From: Anseranas semipalmata | Lineage: Eukaryota > Chordata > Aves > Anseriformes > Anseranatidae | DNA: 64,000 nt | Reading direction: 5' to 3' | Assembly (NCBI GenBank): GCA_013399115.1 | Contig: VXAA01001494.1 | Span: 634,332 to 698,331, forward strand | Shown here: one piece after another, positions 36,246 to 49,010 of the stretch | Layout: each line of letters begins with the position of its first letter | Position numbering within the stretch: the stretch's first letter is position 1 | Translations under genes and position numbers: made by a program | Notes under the pieces: generated by a model | Told to the model about the DNA's origin: nothing | What the model saw: the letters and a program-made list of their open reading frames with translations, nothing else | Databases searched by the model: none

Positions 36246-36539
36246 GGAGACAGCAGGTCTGACTCTTTTTCAACATCCAAGACTGAATTTTTCAGTTCTC
36301 ACCCCCAACTTCTAATTTCTAGTGTATGTGTGTGAATATAGATGACAGTGGCTTTTTTGCTTGGTTGTTCGGTTGATTTTTTATTACAGCAAATCTATAT
36401 CTAGTGTAGATTTTCATTCACGTTGTAAAGCCAGGAGAATAAAAAAGAGGTCCATATATGAAAAAGGACTTTCTTAATTTTCAGGTTGGTGGAAAGGGGC
36501 TTGTTAGAGGGCCAAAATCTATGCGTTCAGAAAGCCTCT

Positions 36540-36720
36540 CACACAACAGCAACTTTAGCCAAAATTTCACCATACAGTATCATGATTAAGAATACAGCAT
36601 CATGATCCAGAATATCCCTAGAAGTGACTTCACTGAGGTGTTGCATTTGAAGACATGCTGATATTAAGCTGATATTAATTAGTATTAAAACTAAAGAATC
36701 CTCACTCTATTGCATACAAC
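36540..36720. promoter_or_regulatory. block with two small tandem duplications
   Basis: A 20-base unit centred on the palindrome ATCATGAT occurs at 36574-36593 and again directly after at 36594-36613 with three mismatches. A perfect 11-base unit GCTGATATTAA occurs at 36657-36667 and again at 36668-36678, followed by TTAGTATTAAAA. The duplications multiply TAAT-type and TCATGA words. They may be simple replication slippage or duplicated binding sites. Confidence 0.3.
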
Positions 36721-37532
36721 TCAAATTTGGGGCCAGATACTGACCTCCTGCTGTAGCTGCTTTACAGCACTCAGCTAAAATGAAATGGGGAAAAAAGACA
36801 TTTTAACCAAGTACTTGTACCTTCATGCTCTCTCAGGAAATGCTGGATCTGGAAAAACAAAAAAAGCTATGTGGTAGCTTTACAATGCCTTCCTCTACAA
36901 TGTATTACTTACTAATCCACCACAGGTGAACTTATGAGGGAACTGTGGTTAGGAACATCTCCCTCCCTCATCCCAGGGAACTGAAATGATTTCCTGGGGA
37001 CTTTAAGAAGGTGATGGTAACCAGGAGCAGCCTTAAGACAGCTCTGATTTCCATCTTAATATTGGCATGGTATGTGGCTGACCCAGTGCAAAAGTCAGGA
37101 AGATTTTCATACTCTATGCTACAGGCTGAAGAAAATTGCTAGGGAAAACTCTAGTCCTCTTAGCTTCTGAATGAAGTCCTGCAAGAATTTGAATGAATTT
37201 CTATTACAGAGTTTCTACTTCTACAGTTTCTACCACAAGCAGGAACAAAGCCATCTTTTTCAATTCACAGTAATGCCCATTATTTATCAGTTAGATGTAT
37301 GGTGCAATGAGTTTTGACTTAAAATACAGTGTTGCTTCATGTTCAGGAAGTGAAGTCAGGGAGAATTATGATATCCTAAAGGTATGGTTAAAGGAGTCTC
37401 TAGACCTTGGGTTTTTAAATAAGTTTGCAAAGACTTATTAATGGAGAATGTACCACATAATCCATCTAAATAATTTACTCTTAACTATTCTGCCAAAGGA
37501 AAGATTCTCATCCAAACGTGTTTTTGTGTGTG

Positions 37533-37550
37533 TTTTTTTTTTTTTTTTTT
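37533..37550. repeat. T18 homopolymer
   Basis: An uninterrupted T run preceded by a short TG repeat. Confidence 0.9.
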
Positions 37551-38099
37551 AACATATCATGTGTAATTAGAAGACGACTATATGGGTCATTTGTAAAGCC
37601 AAACAACAAGACCGAAACTCTAGTAATGTGAAATGACCAGCTAATTACAACACTGGTTTAAATTATGTTCCTAGGTATTACTTGTTCTTTCCAAAGTGGG
37701 TTGGATATCTGTACTATTTATTCAGCCCCAAAGACCAATTCATTCTTGCAAACATATTGTGCATTTAAAATGTAGCAAGGTTTAAATCATCCAAGCTTAT
37801 TGTTTTAACTTCCAGCATTTCATTATTCTACTTAATGGTTTGCACATTGTTTTACACAAGGAGAATATAATTTTATTGTGTGATGTCAAAAAAAAAATCC
37901 GTGTCCCATTTGCTTCCAGAGGAGATGAGAAGCGATGGGACAGGAGACCTAAACTACAGGGAGGTTTTGCCTATAGATAGGAAAAGCCCAATGTTGCTCA
38001 ACATATGTTTAATTGGGAAGACACGCACTAGGAATATTAGCAACATATACACATTTGAATTAGTCCACCCCTCAAAATTGGATTGGCAGAAATATAAAG

Positions 38100-38150
38100 A
38101 AACTAGGCTGGCCCAATCTTTCTCCCATTGGAGTCAACTGAAATGCTTGA
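38100..38150. mobile_element. possible fragment of an old amniote interspersed repeat
   Basis: GGCTGGCCCAATCTTTCTCCCATTGGAGTCAACTGAAATGC follows the pattern 'ggcccaatcttgctcccattgaagtcaatgg' of a widespread old sauropsid repeat. It is short and diverged, and I cannot name the family with confidence. Confidence 0.35.
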
Positions 38151-38819
38151 CAGGTTTAACTGAGCTAAGAGAAGATCCTAATTTAGATCCTATGGCTTCT
38201 GCGCTGGAGCAGGGTTTGTGGCTGGGGATCACAGCTTTGAGAGACACCCAGGGGGTAAAGCACTAAAAGCAACAGTGCCAGGTGATCCCTCAAAATTTAG
38301 CAGAACTGAAGCTAGAGCCTGCAGTATCTGACAGAGCCTTCTTCCTCCTCCAAGGAGCCTCAGTTGGCAGAGCCTGGGGGTCAAGAGCCACACAGGAGTA
38401 TTTTATTTCTTGATGTCTAGGACTGAAAGTGCCACTTGCTAGTGAGATGGAAACAACAGGCCCTACAATGACAGGAAAGTAGTCTGATGGATTTTACCTG
38501 CAAAGCGCAGGTATTTGCCTTAAGCATTAGGAACTCTACCAGGAATTTAAAAACACTTTTCAAATTGTTCTTTTGGGTGCAATACAAAAACTTTTTAACA
38601 AAAAATATTTTTACCTAATACCTCCAACAAAGCATATCCAATGTAACAGAAGCACTGTATCTGCAAAATTGTTTAAGGATGGGTACTTCCCAAGTGCCCT
38701 CAATTGCTCCTGCTCTACTTGCCTTGACCTGTTGCGTCATGTTATGTGATATCAAACTGCCATCGTATTCCATTTTAGAAGTGATTACGCTTCATTGGTG
38801 GGCAAAGTTGCTGCTTGCT

Positions 38820-38890
38820 GAGTGTTTGTGAGGTTTGATTAATTAGTGCTTATGAAGTGCTTTGAAATTCTTGCATGAATGATGTTACAG
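38820..38890 (+). mobile_element. MIR-type SINE 3' tail
   Basis: TTTGTGAGGTTTGATTAATTAG, GCTTATGAAGTGCTTTGAAAT and TTGCATGAATGATG match the MIR tail order 'gttgtgaggattaattaat', 'gtaaagtgctttgagat' and 'ggatgaaaggtg'. The 5' half is not recognisable. Confidence 0.6.
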
Positions 38891-39226
38891 AAACACTGAA
38901 CATTGCTGCTGCCATACAGGCAGGTACATGATTAAAGATTTGATGTTGCAAGGTGTGGCTGGGCCTTACCTTCTCTTTGGGAAAATGTTCTGGTTTCCTC
39001 TGCTTTCCCTCTGGCAAGCTAGTTCAGTTTTCCAACCAAACCAAAACACTTCAATCTTTCTAGGGTAGGGAAAATAATAATAATAATAATAAAAGATTAG
39101 ATGAAGGGTATTTCTCAAAACTTGTTGCTTGTCTAGGATATTGCACCTCTAGGTGGTCTGATAAACTTCAAGGGCACCTTGGTGATTAAGTTAATTCTCA
39201 GACTAACTCTATTTTCTTCAAGTCTA
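38891..39226. other. spacer
   Basis: An AAT trinucleotide repeat lies at 39073-39092. Nothing else is recognised. Confidence 0.5.
39073..39092. repeat. AAT trinucleotide repeat
   Basis: Six to seven AAT units. Confidence 0.9.
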
Positions 39227-39271
39227 TTTTTTTTTTTTTTTTTTTTTTGAATCAACTACAGTTCTTTTAAT
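39227..39271 (-). repeat. T22 run with a polyadenylation-signal-like hexamer, possible retrocopy 3' end
   Basis: On the minus strand an ATTAAA hexamer (plus-strand 39266-39271) is followed after 17 bases by a run of 22 A (plus-strand 39227-39248). That is the layout of a reverse-transcribed mRNA end. The minus-strand sequence upstream has a 61-codon frame (39513-39328) that I do not recognise. I found no matching target-site duplication. Chance remains quite possible. Confidence 0.3.
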
Positions 39272-42200
39272 TGCTTTCTCCTCTGGGTATTTTACATAGG
39301 CACCTGATTGGCTGTTAAAGCATCTTCCTAAAGCATCTTTATCTGTGATATCCTCTCTTTGGCTGGAGAGACCCACCTGTCTCCCCCTATCTCTCCTGCC
39401 CAGAGGGAGCTGTTACACATTGTATCCCTTTCCATCACTTCTGACTGTGAACCTGACAGCTCCCATCTGCTCTGGGAATTACTACTCCCCACAGGCAATT
39501 CATCCTTGGCCAAAGCGAGAAGCTACAGGACTGGGCCCCCAGCTGGCCTTAAAAAGCCAAAGCTGAAGATAATTATTGCACAGACTTACCCATTTAAAGA
39601 TTTCTCCAGTTTACTCATTGCTGCCACGCTTGGCTGTAGCCATTACCCCACTGTTGTGGCCCTTCAAGAGCATGCTACTCCATAAAGCAAAGGACAGGAT
39701 TCCTCCTCCCATGCTCAACGCTCAGTGCCATTCGAGAGGCCCTAAAGTATCCGAGACATCTGTACAGGAATAGCAGATATGACGCAGGACCTAAAGCAGA
39801 CTGACAGTCCACTGGGGCGGCAAATGGATGCCAGACAGGCTACGCTGTAATAGCTAGAACACCACTGGGTGCCAGCAATGAAGCAACCAAGTTCTCTCCA
39901 CACTGTTTAACTTCCCTGGTTTCAGTTATTATTGAGGGCCCTTGAGAGGATCAGTTGTGTTGATCCTCTGCGTTGATCACACGCTTCGCATCCTTTTTGC
40001 CTTGGCCACATTAGTCTGACGGACTACGATCACCTGCTGCTATCTTTGACTCCAGTCACAGCCTAGCGTCTCAGGTTTCATTATTCCTGCTTGTTCTACT
40101 CCTCTCACATCCTGCACCCAATGACTTCTTTTGTGCTGTTATGCTTCATAATAACTTCAGGGTTAATTTCATACACACCTTCCTACATACAGCAGCTTCT
40201 TGGTTTTAGGTTCTTTGTGTTTGGTTTCCCAATCACTGTAAAGAAAAAAAAAATCAATCATTTTTGCTCCAGGCTTCAGTAGACATACTTTCCTAGACTG
40301 CAAGACCTGTGTCTGAGTGCATGTCACTGTCTAAACCATGGGAGTATTTAGCATTTATGAGGCTCAAACTAACAAGGCCAACCCCCCTTCTTATCTACCT
40401 AACGCTGCTGCCATTTTTTGGCTTCCTTTAAGACTGATGCCATCTTCCTATTCTGTTTTGTATTTACAGGGAGATAAATCTTATGCAGAAGTTTTCTGAA
40501 TGCACCGAAGTACTCAAATTCCTAAATGAGGGGTACCAGGACCCTCTCACTCAGTCCCATTGAGTGAGGTGTGTCATATCTCAAAGTCTGTGCCTTCAGT
40601 TTTCTCGTCACTGTTCTTGTCTGCATCTTCCAGAGACTGGGTTAGTAATCTACTGTGGCCATAAAGTTTCTTTCATTAGAAATGAACAAATCTGTTCTGA
40701 CCTTTTCCCAGGGCTGGGCTGGGATTTCATGAGGCGTTTCTTGTCAATCACTATATTCTTTGCACAGCTTGCACTGTTCCATGTATGCTTTCAACTGGGT
40801 ATTCATGCCTGGCCTGTAGATACATTTCCTGGCTCATCTCAGGCATGTCCCTATCCTCAGGTGTGAAATATGTATCCACTGCATGATCTCAGCTCTTAAA
40901 TCTCCTGGGATTACCGTTCAGTTCCATTTAAAACAAAATCCATGCAGTTCATTCGCTTCCTAGTGGGGCTGCGGGTGGGCAGGGTGCTTCTGTGGCACTT
41001 ACTCCTTGCTCTCTCGCTGGCCCTTGACTGTGAATCGCTTTACTGCCTGTCACACACCATACTGTTCTGTTGGACTGCCTTGAACAGCTCCATTTCAAAG
41101 AGCTAAGTCAGTAACTTTTTACCTCAGAGTCTCCCTGTTCTGCATACACTGCTCTGCATCTCTGCACCAGAGCTGTTTCTACTTCCCTTTCTCAAGCACC
41201 CCCACATCAGTGCTTCAGATGCTCTGAGGGCATGTAATGCTTTAGAGACTTCTGCTGCACTTTCAATCTTCTCCTCTAAATGCCTGTTTTTTCTAATCTT
41301 TGAGCAAAGTCACAAAATCACACTTACAGTAGTATTTCCTTACAGGACTTTGCCAGTATATGCATTATATTAAAAAGTACTGGACACCTACACGTACCTT
41401 GGCTGGGCATTTCCACACCATTCTCAGTAGTCAAGAAATGTACAATGTGATAGATCTGTAGTTTGGCTCACTTTCAGTTTGTCTCCATTCAGCCGAATGT
41501 TTTGTCTCTAGCACCCACCTAGAAGAGTCACCACAAATAAATATCATGACCTTTACTTGCCTATTATTTGACATCTCTTTCCTGCCAGTGAAGATATCTT
41601 CAGCTACAACATCGGTGGCTAGAGGCCCAGTGTTCAGGTAATAAATATCCTGGTTTTGGAGCTGACACTGATAGGCATTTGTGCTCATCAATACCTGCTA
41701 GAAGGTGTGGCAAAGGTTGTCAGGCAGCTGAATAGCTCTTCCTCTTCAGCAAGCCGCAGTAATTGAGTCCCTGCTTTCCTGCTTAAGTCTTTAACCAACT
41801 ACTCCGTCATGACAGGATACATCCACAGAAAATAATTCATGTAAAAAAGACACCGATGGGAGTGGACAGAATGAAGGTGTATACCCAGCCCAAGCCAGGT
41901 GATTATTCCTACTGTACTAATTAAAATCACATAGCCATTTTGCTAGTTTAACAGTATCTATTTTGCATTCAGCTCTTTGTTTCTGAGCAGATGTGTTCAT
42001 TCTTACTTTTTAAACTGTCACCTTTCCTTCAACGTGGGCTTAGGTTAATAAACTGTACATCAAGAACTGCTTAAAAGCTGGCTTCACAGGATGATAACTG
42101 ATGAGGGAATTGCTTTTAATTACTGTACAAGTGAGTAGATAAAAATCACAGCCCTAATAATCAGTTCCAGAAACTGACAGCAGCAAAGTCTCACATTTCA

Positions 42201-43371
42201 AATGTGGATTATTTTTTCTTTCAGCATTCAGCTACAGAAGGCAAATGTTAGTGGTTGGATCATCTTCTGTAAGCAAGCCAAAGTTATGTGTAACATTTTT
42301 GGATGCTAATAGGACACAGTTCTGGCAGAACAGAAATAAGGGTAATGTTAAAGATTAGTGCAAGCTTGGAAAGGAAGAGAAGTGCATTTTCTCAATCCAG
42401 ATTTTCAAGAAGAACAATCATCTCACCTACATCTGCTGCTAGAACTTTTAAAGTCCAAGGACAGCAAAAACAAACAACTTACTTACACAGCTATCAAGTC
42501 AGAGAGAGCATGAGGCTTCCCAGATTGCCTTCAAAACCAGCAGCATTTGGCCCATTACCATCCACACCAGGCTAATGTATTTTTAATAGTTCACCTCCTA
42601 AAGAGATACTGCAGGCCAGGAGATGCAAATTAGCCAGCCAGAATTGACTGAGTTTGTGCTATGAGAAATTTCAAGGGAGGATGAAATAAATGAATGTAGG
42701 ATTACCAACTGGGTTTGGTGCTCTGGTGAGAGGAGAAAAATGTGCTCATGAAGCCCAGTAAAACTTTCTTTTTTTCTGGTTTATTAGGTGTTTGCAAAAA
42801 AGTCTCAGTTGCAAAGTACGACATGTTCTTTTTCTGAAGACTCATCTACAGCACAGAGGCTCTGATAAATCAGCTGCTTTCTTTCTTAGCCAACTCTGCA
42901 GTGTATGGGAAGTTGAGGCTTGTATTATGGCTTTGTTAAAACATTAGATGTTGCATGAAAGCTGCCATGTGAACTCCATTTTGAATGTATTTCAATGCAG
43001 GTTTTTACAATAGGAAAATAAACACTTAGCAGCTCAGGAAACCAGAATCTAAAATACTGTAGACATGGATTTGTTTATTTGTTGCTTTCCTGCTATAGAT
43101 CAGCCTGTCAGGAGACCTCCTTCATGTAAATATTTAAAATCTACAACAAAACAATTCTGATAGGAAAAAAAAAAACTCTGAAAAGGAGAGAAGAAAAGGA
43201 GGATGCAGTTTTATTTATTTAAAAAAACACAGATGTGGCTCTCTTTGTATCTGTGAAGTGCATTCTTTGATGAAAAGGAGAAATATTCTGATTGTAAAGG
43301 TGTTATATGTAGTGAACGACACTTAACTCCTTGAAACCACATGTTCTATAGATTCAAAGTTACCATATTCC
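39272..43371. other. spacer, no gene supported
   Basis: Mixed composition. Short overlapping frames at 39.3-39.8 kb fall on the plus and minus strands. A 9-base perfect hairpin lies at 39945-39969. From 40 to 43 kb I see no repeat of known family and no coding signal. Confidence 0.5.
39945..39969. repeat. 9-base perfect inverted repeat, 7-base loop
   Basis: AGAGGATCA at 39945-39953 and TGATCCTCT at 39961-39969. No T run follows, and nothing else suggests a functional RNA. Confidence 0.9.
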
Positions 43372-43392
43372 TTTTTTTTTTTTTTTTTTTTT
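43372..43392. repeat. T21 homopolymer
   Basis: An uninterrupted T run. No AATAAA-like signal lies on the minus strand side. Confidence 0.9.
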
Positions 43393-43865
43393 AAATGGAG
43401 CAATAATTTTAGCTCTCAAAAGTCCACATGAAAAACTGAAAATCCAGGATTTGAAAACTAGAGAAGTTCAGAATAGTAGTCATCTGGAAGTCTCCTCTTT
43501 TCATGTCGGTAAAGTATAATGTTACTTCATGCCATTTGGCTGCAAATGTAAATTACACCTTTTTTCAGTTGTTAGGACAGGATAGAAAACCACATAATTC
43601 TAATGAGTCATAAATGTTTCACCATTTTTTTCTTCATTTAATTCATATGGTGCCAACACCTGTGAAAACAATCAGCATCATAGCTGTGTGCTCTACTTAA
43701 ATTTGCTTTAGGGTATGCTTGAGTAAAAGCTTTTATATCTCATTTCTCTACATTATTAACAACATGATGCCCTGAATCATTCTATAATTTAAGTATGCTC
43801 ATTTCATTCTCAGCTATTTTATTAGGACTAGAAAAGATGCTCAAAGACTCTGACAGTCTTAAAAC

Positions 43866-43890
43866 AGACACAGACACACACACACACACA
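43866..43890. repeat. CA dinucleotide repeat
   Basis: About ten CA units, with one GA interruption near the start. Confidence 0.9.
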
Positions 43891-45840
43891 TACCTATGCT
43901 TGATTCTTACTGTAACAAAATATCTATAACAAGATCTTCACATTATTTTTTATGTGCTTTGGCAGTTTTGCACCTTGAATTACGAATCTAAACTGTTAGT
44001 ACAAGAGCCATACTACAAAGCTTTCTCCCAAAAGGCTTTGCAACCATTGCTCTAAGGTGAGTTCATTTCATGAGAGCAACATCTGCAGTGAACTGAATTT
44101 TAAGCTATTACCAAAGGAAAACTCATCTTGTTTTCCAGTGGGAACAGAGCAGTGGTTGGAAGCCCAGTTCTGGAGTCACTAGATGGTGCCAGAGAGGGAT
44201 ACACTGGTAACGCCTCAGCGTTGCTTCAGTTGTAACTGGGCAATGGGATGGTTATGTTAATCTATAGCAGAAGCACACCAGCTAAAGGTAGAGCTTTCAT
44301 GAATACTAGGGAATGAGATTTACAGACACTTCAGTGTCTAAAGAATCAACGTAGTGACTAGAGGGAACAGAAAAGAGCCTCAATCCTATTGACTTTCAGC
44401 GGACATCAGCTCTGACCATCCTAGGAATCCTTTCTAACTCCACCTGGCATCTATGTAGCCTTAAATGACTCCAAACTGAACAATTTGCAAAGGGATTTCA
44501 CTTACAATTTTATAATAAACATAAGGGAAGGAGGTACTGAGCTCTCCCTGAATTTCAATTAGATTGTGGCTCGAACTTCCTCTATAAAATTCCCCATCTA
44601 AAACCATACAACTTAACAGAAATAGATCAGTGAGCATAGTGTGTTAAGCTGGAAGATGTAGGTGTAGAGACCATGGTCTGTCCCAAAGAGATCTTTTCCC
44701 AAAACATGTCCGGAAAGTACATTCCAGTGTTAAATAGTTTATTACGAGTAACTATCCAGGGCCAATTTGTGATCAGGAAGCGGGCCAAAGCTCAGCTGAT
44801 AAATGCTTTAAGCAAACTGTTTGCAGTTGTGATTCAGTGCAATAACTTCCACTGTTATCCAGAGGTGGAAACATACTCTGAGCAGCTTAAACAAGCTAGC
44901 TCAAATACTGAGAGCAGTACAGCCTTTGGCAGGATCTTGGCTGAGGACTCGCTGTCACAGCTTAACAACTTATGTCAACCGAGCTAGCTAGTTTAAAGCT
45001 TGTGAACAGCCGTCCTCTCTCTGCACTGAAGCCTGGTCCTGCCTGCATACATGCAGACAACACGAGGGCTGAGCTCCCTACCATGTCTCAAGAACTTCAA
45101 CACCAACTTCATGGTAACTAAAAGTGGTCTGATAGCCATTTCAAATGTAGTCATTCCAGTAATCTGTACATTTTTACATGGAGTGTCACATTAAAAAAAA
45201 TAAAAGAAGGCCACGGTCAGCTTCTCGTTAGATATGAACTTACTCATGTGATCACATGCCAATGCCCTTACTGGGAGCTTATGCAGAAGATACCAACAAG
45301 CACTAGTTGATAGGATGAACTTGCCTTTTTCCTTGCTTCTCTGCAGGCTTTTTCTTAAGAGGTCTTCCACACAGACATCAGACTTAGGGGGGAGTGGGGA
45401 GGAAGCATGGAAACCAATCCTACTCACAGAACATCTCCGTTTTCAGACATACAAATGGGTATATTTATTTACAGCAGTATGCTCCAGGTTCAGTGCCAGA
45501 ATGGAACACACAGCAACGTGACTAGATGACACAGAATTTCATCCAATCCTATCTCTACATATTCCAATGCCCTCCATTTGCCGGGACCAAAAAAATCCCA
45601 CATCTTCCAATTTCACCCCTTTGTAACCTTCTTCCTCTTAGTCTACCAGATTTCACTTCGAAAGCCCAAACAAAATTCCATGTGATTTAGACAGAAATGA
45701 TTTCCATCTTTACAGGAAGGAGGCTGTCCTTGCAGAATTCATTCTAAAGGACTCAACATAGCAGGACTGTGCTTGCTTTACATTGTTTAATTCTCAGTTG
45801 TTTATTCATTTGAAGGTCTGTTTGATTTGAATTGCTGCTT

Positions 45841-45877
45841 AAAAATATAAAAAAAAAATATAAAAAAAAATAAAAAT
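45841..45877. repeat. A-rich run with TAT interruptions
   Basis: A runs of 4-10 separated by T or TAT. Confidence 0.85.
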
Positions 45878-46599
45878 TTCACTAAAATTGTTCTCTGTTC
45901 TTGAAGACAAATCAGACTTCCTGACCAATACAGTACCCATGAGAAGGGTACTCTTAACTTTCAAATGGAACAAGAAGGGAACATCTACACTGGCTGTAAC
46001 TTAGTTTAATTAAATGAATTAATTAAAATGCTCTCTAAAGCTAGGAGGGGTGCTGAAGCAAAGAACAGAAGAGAATGAGCTCTACCCTTCTTCCTGAATA
46101 CAATTTCTGTTATTGAAATACTCAAAAATTCAATTTTTACTTATAGGGAAACTCATTTTCCTGACTGTAAGCTGCAAATCTTTCTTAGTTTCAATTCTTC
46201 CACTGTGAAGGCAGCTTCTGTGCTAGGAACTTTAGGAGGACAGTCCTGAAATGTTATTAATGAGAACTTACTGTACACTTCGTATTTGATGTAGGTGCAC
46301 TCTGCCTCCTAATGGAAGTCGCATGTGTTTTTCCCCCAAGTATGCACTAGTAAGTAATGACCCATCATCAGGCACTGACTGATGACAATTGATCATATGG
46401 CCATCTACAGCAGCAAAAAATTAGAGTAATCTCTCAAGAGAATAATCAGAGAACAATTTTCCAGGGTCACTACTAGCAAAGAAGCTTGCTGAAGAAGAAA
46501 ACAGACAAGCTTCACCCTGGATTTTCTTTTCTCTCCTGGATTTCATTTTATACACAAGGTTTAGATTTGTTTTTAAAAAATTTTATGAGGCAGACTGAA

Positions 46600-46685
46600 A
46601 TGTTAAGGGGATTAAGGAATGGGAGACAGAGTCTTTCACCTCCAAGCCTTCAGTTCAAATCCGGCTTGGGTTAGTAATGAACAAG
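46600..46685 (+). mobile_element. possible tRNA-derived SINE fragment
   Basis: CAGTTCAAATCCGGCTTGGG near 46651-46670 contains a B-box-like core (consensus GGTTCGAATCC), preceded by AGTCTTTCACCTCCAAGCC. This resembles the tRNA-related head of a MIR or sauropsid SINE. There is no cloverleaf, so it is not a tRNA gene. Confidence 0.3.
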
Positions 46686-49010
46686 AAGTATTTACCATTG
46701 CTGTTCAGTGTCTATGCAAAATGGATTGGTGGTTCTGGCTCATGTCCCAGCAATAAATGTGCATGCCACAACTGGCAACTCCGTTGCCATTCTCAGCAGA
46801 TGGAGCCAAGAATTAAATGAAGCATGGGAAGCAGAGTTACCTCTCCTCCACTACAGGCCAGGGTGGAGGCACATTGGCAGGAGAAGCCTTCTCTGCTGTT
46901 GCCTGCGCAGGGCTGCACCACGGATGAGCACAAAGACATCAGTTTTATGGACTGTCAAACTAGCACCTTTTTCAGGCAGTTAAAAAAAAAAAAAAATCAG
47001 ACGCTGTTTAGTGTGGGGTAGATTGGTGACTCAGAATGGGCCACATTCTTCCTTATACTAAAGTGTAGATTAACCTGCCATTGTAAAGAAAGTGAAATGA
47101 TATAAATGCAATATATGCCCAACTACATAAGGCTTCTTTGTCCTGCCAGGGGCATAACCGTAGGACAGAAAAAAATCAGGGCCTTTTTCTTCCCAGCAAT
47201 CACATGAGAAATCTTTTCTCAGGCTAGGAGACTTTGACTCATTGACACCACAAGCCACTAGACCAGGAAGTTTGTTTTTCCTTTTACCATAAACTTAGAG
47301 TAATTCTACTGAAATAAATGAAGTCAACTGCCCACACAGAGAAACATAAAAGGGAGCAGAATGTGCACCATTCTTATATGGCCAATACCAGAATGAAAAA
47401 GTGACTGGTACTATTAACAACCAAGTTTTAAAATGCCAGGGGCACTGCAGTTCTGAGGCCGTCAGCACTATCAACAGAAAGGGCACCAAACATCCTTGCA
47501 TCCTTACAGCAAGCAAGGAATGCAACCTATAGCCCTGTAGTGATTTTACCATTGAACAATGCTGAATAAAAAATGCATGAAATTTATTCTTAAAATAGCA
47601 CGATGGGTCAAGAGAATAATGACTTCAATCTATGCAGCTAGGTGAATTTATGGTGATGCTCTTTTATATTTCATAGGATATTCACTGTGGACCCTAAAAT
47701 TTCCATGGGTTTCAACACTTTATTTATCCATATTTTATTACCACTGTAAACATAATTATCACAGCATCTTCATGCTGAAAGTGATAGATTTTGTTACTTG
47801 CTTGTCAAGATGCTCGTGTTCACTGTAGTCAGCCATCACACCAACCCAGAGACTGATGACTATGCTAGCCTATTAATAAAAGTCTATTACAGTACATTGA
47901 TGCTACTCCTCTCAAACAATATTAATGCAAGCCCTGCAGCAAGAGGCATATTTTTAACTTGCAACAACACAATGAGGCCTATTTCATTACAATGATTAAC
48001 CCTTCCACATTTTACTCAGACTGTCCATTCTTAGCCATAAAGAACAGTCACAAAGTCTTTTCATTTGCTATTTTTCCTTCTTTGAAAAAGGTGTTGTTCA
48101 CCTGGCCCAAGTTTTCAAAATCAATTGGTGATTTTCAGTACCTACACTTGAGGCTGATTAAACTGCAACAATATAAAGTGCATGTGATTTTATGAAATGC
48201 TGAGTAGCTACCTCTTGAAAATAAAAAGATCACAAGTTAACAACTCAGAAACAGAAAGATCCCAAACCAGTCACCGATTGTGAAAGTCTTGTCTGTTAAA
48301 GCTCAATTGGCAGCAGGCAATGCATGAAAGATATTTCTCCAAATAATAGAAGACAGCAAAGCAAAAATCAAAAAATACCTTAAACATGTCCAAGGTTCTA
48401 AAAGCAGTATGCTGTTGGCAGTGTATTTTTCTATAGATGCTCCTCTAGGACAAACTTTTTGCCTTCTGTCACTGGAGTTTTAGCTTGATTCAAAGACATT
48501 CAAACTCAAATGTGTTGATCCTGCTAAAAAAGCCAAATTATTAACAGTTGAGAAACATTCGATACTTCAGAGATATGGGGGAGAAAAAAAAACAGCCTGC
48601 AAGTGAGGTAAACAACAAATGAATAAAAGGCATTGATCTTCTAGTGCGAACTAACTTATTTTTTAAGCAGCACTTGAATAAGCCAAAAATAACAGAAATT
48701 GCATAGTAACTTAATCGTTTAAAAAAACACCTCAGAAAATGACAAATCTTCTGACTGTTCAGCAAAACGCGTACAAAGCATGCAACTTTAAGGATGGAAG
48801 CGATACCTTTTAGTTTTCTTTGATGAAGACACTTACCTTGTAGCAGTTAAGCATGAGCTTAATTGTTTCACTGTGTGTCAATAACCTTATAAAAACCTAC
48901 AAGGGAACTTACCCATCAGTTCTTTCATTTGGAAAATAACTCATATTTTCCAGGAAATCTAGGTTCAGCAATCACAACATGAATTACCGTGCTTAAATTC
49001 TCAGCTTGCA
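46686..49010. other. spacer, with a unique AT-rich stretch at about 47.57-48.13 kb
   Basis: An A15 run lies at 46982-46996. The 47570-48130 stretch is unique and free of simple repeats, with ACAATATTAATGC, TTACAATGATTAACCC and TAGCCATAAAG words. It could be a conserved element, on weak grounds. No coding signal. Confidence 0.4.

Larger units (their letters stand above)
36721..38790. other. spacer, AT-rich, no gene supported
   Basis: A T18 run lies at 37533-37550. The stretch 37545-37860 is unique and AT-rich, with TGTAATTAG, GCTAATTAC, AATTCATTC and CTTAATGG words, and could be another conserved element. A 128-codon frame (37880-38266, plus) begins just after it but overlaps an old-repeat-like segment near 38105-38150 and shows no domain. 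Confidence 0.45.
43393..46599. other. spacer, no gene supported
   Basis: A CA repeat lies at 43874-43890 and an A-rich TATA-containing run at 45841-45877. A TTTAATTAAATGAATTAATTAAAA homeodomain-like stretch lies near 46004-46027. A 104-codon frame (44673-44987, plus) has no domain that I recognise. Confidence 0.5.

Noticed and set aside
37880..38266. Open frame of 128 codons on the plus strand
   Set aside because: It has a repeated-lysine start, no recognised domain, and overlaps an old-repeat-like segment near 38105-38150.
43372..43392. T21 run as a minus-strand retrocopy tail
   Set aside because: The minus-strand sequence just upstream lacks a polyadenylation signal.
44673..44987. Open frame of 104 codons on the plus strand
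   Set aside because: Composition looks plausible but there is no domain, upstream exon or homology that I can name.
46640..46680. tRNA gene suggested by a B-box-like GTTCAAATCC
   Set aside because: There is no A box at the right distance and no cloverleaf stems. It is better explained as a SINE fragment.
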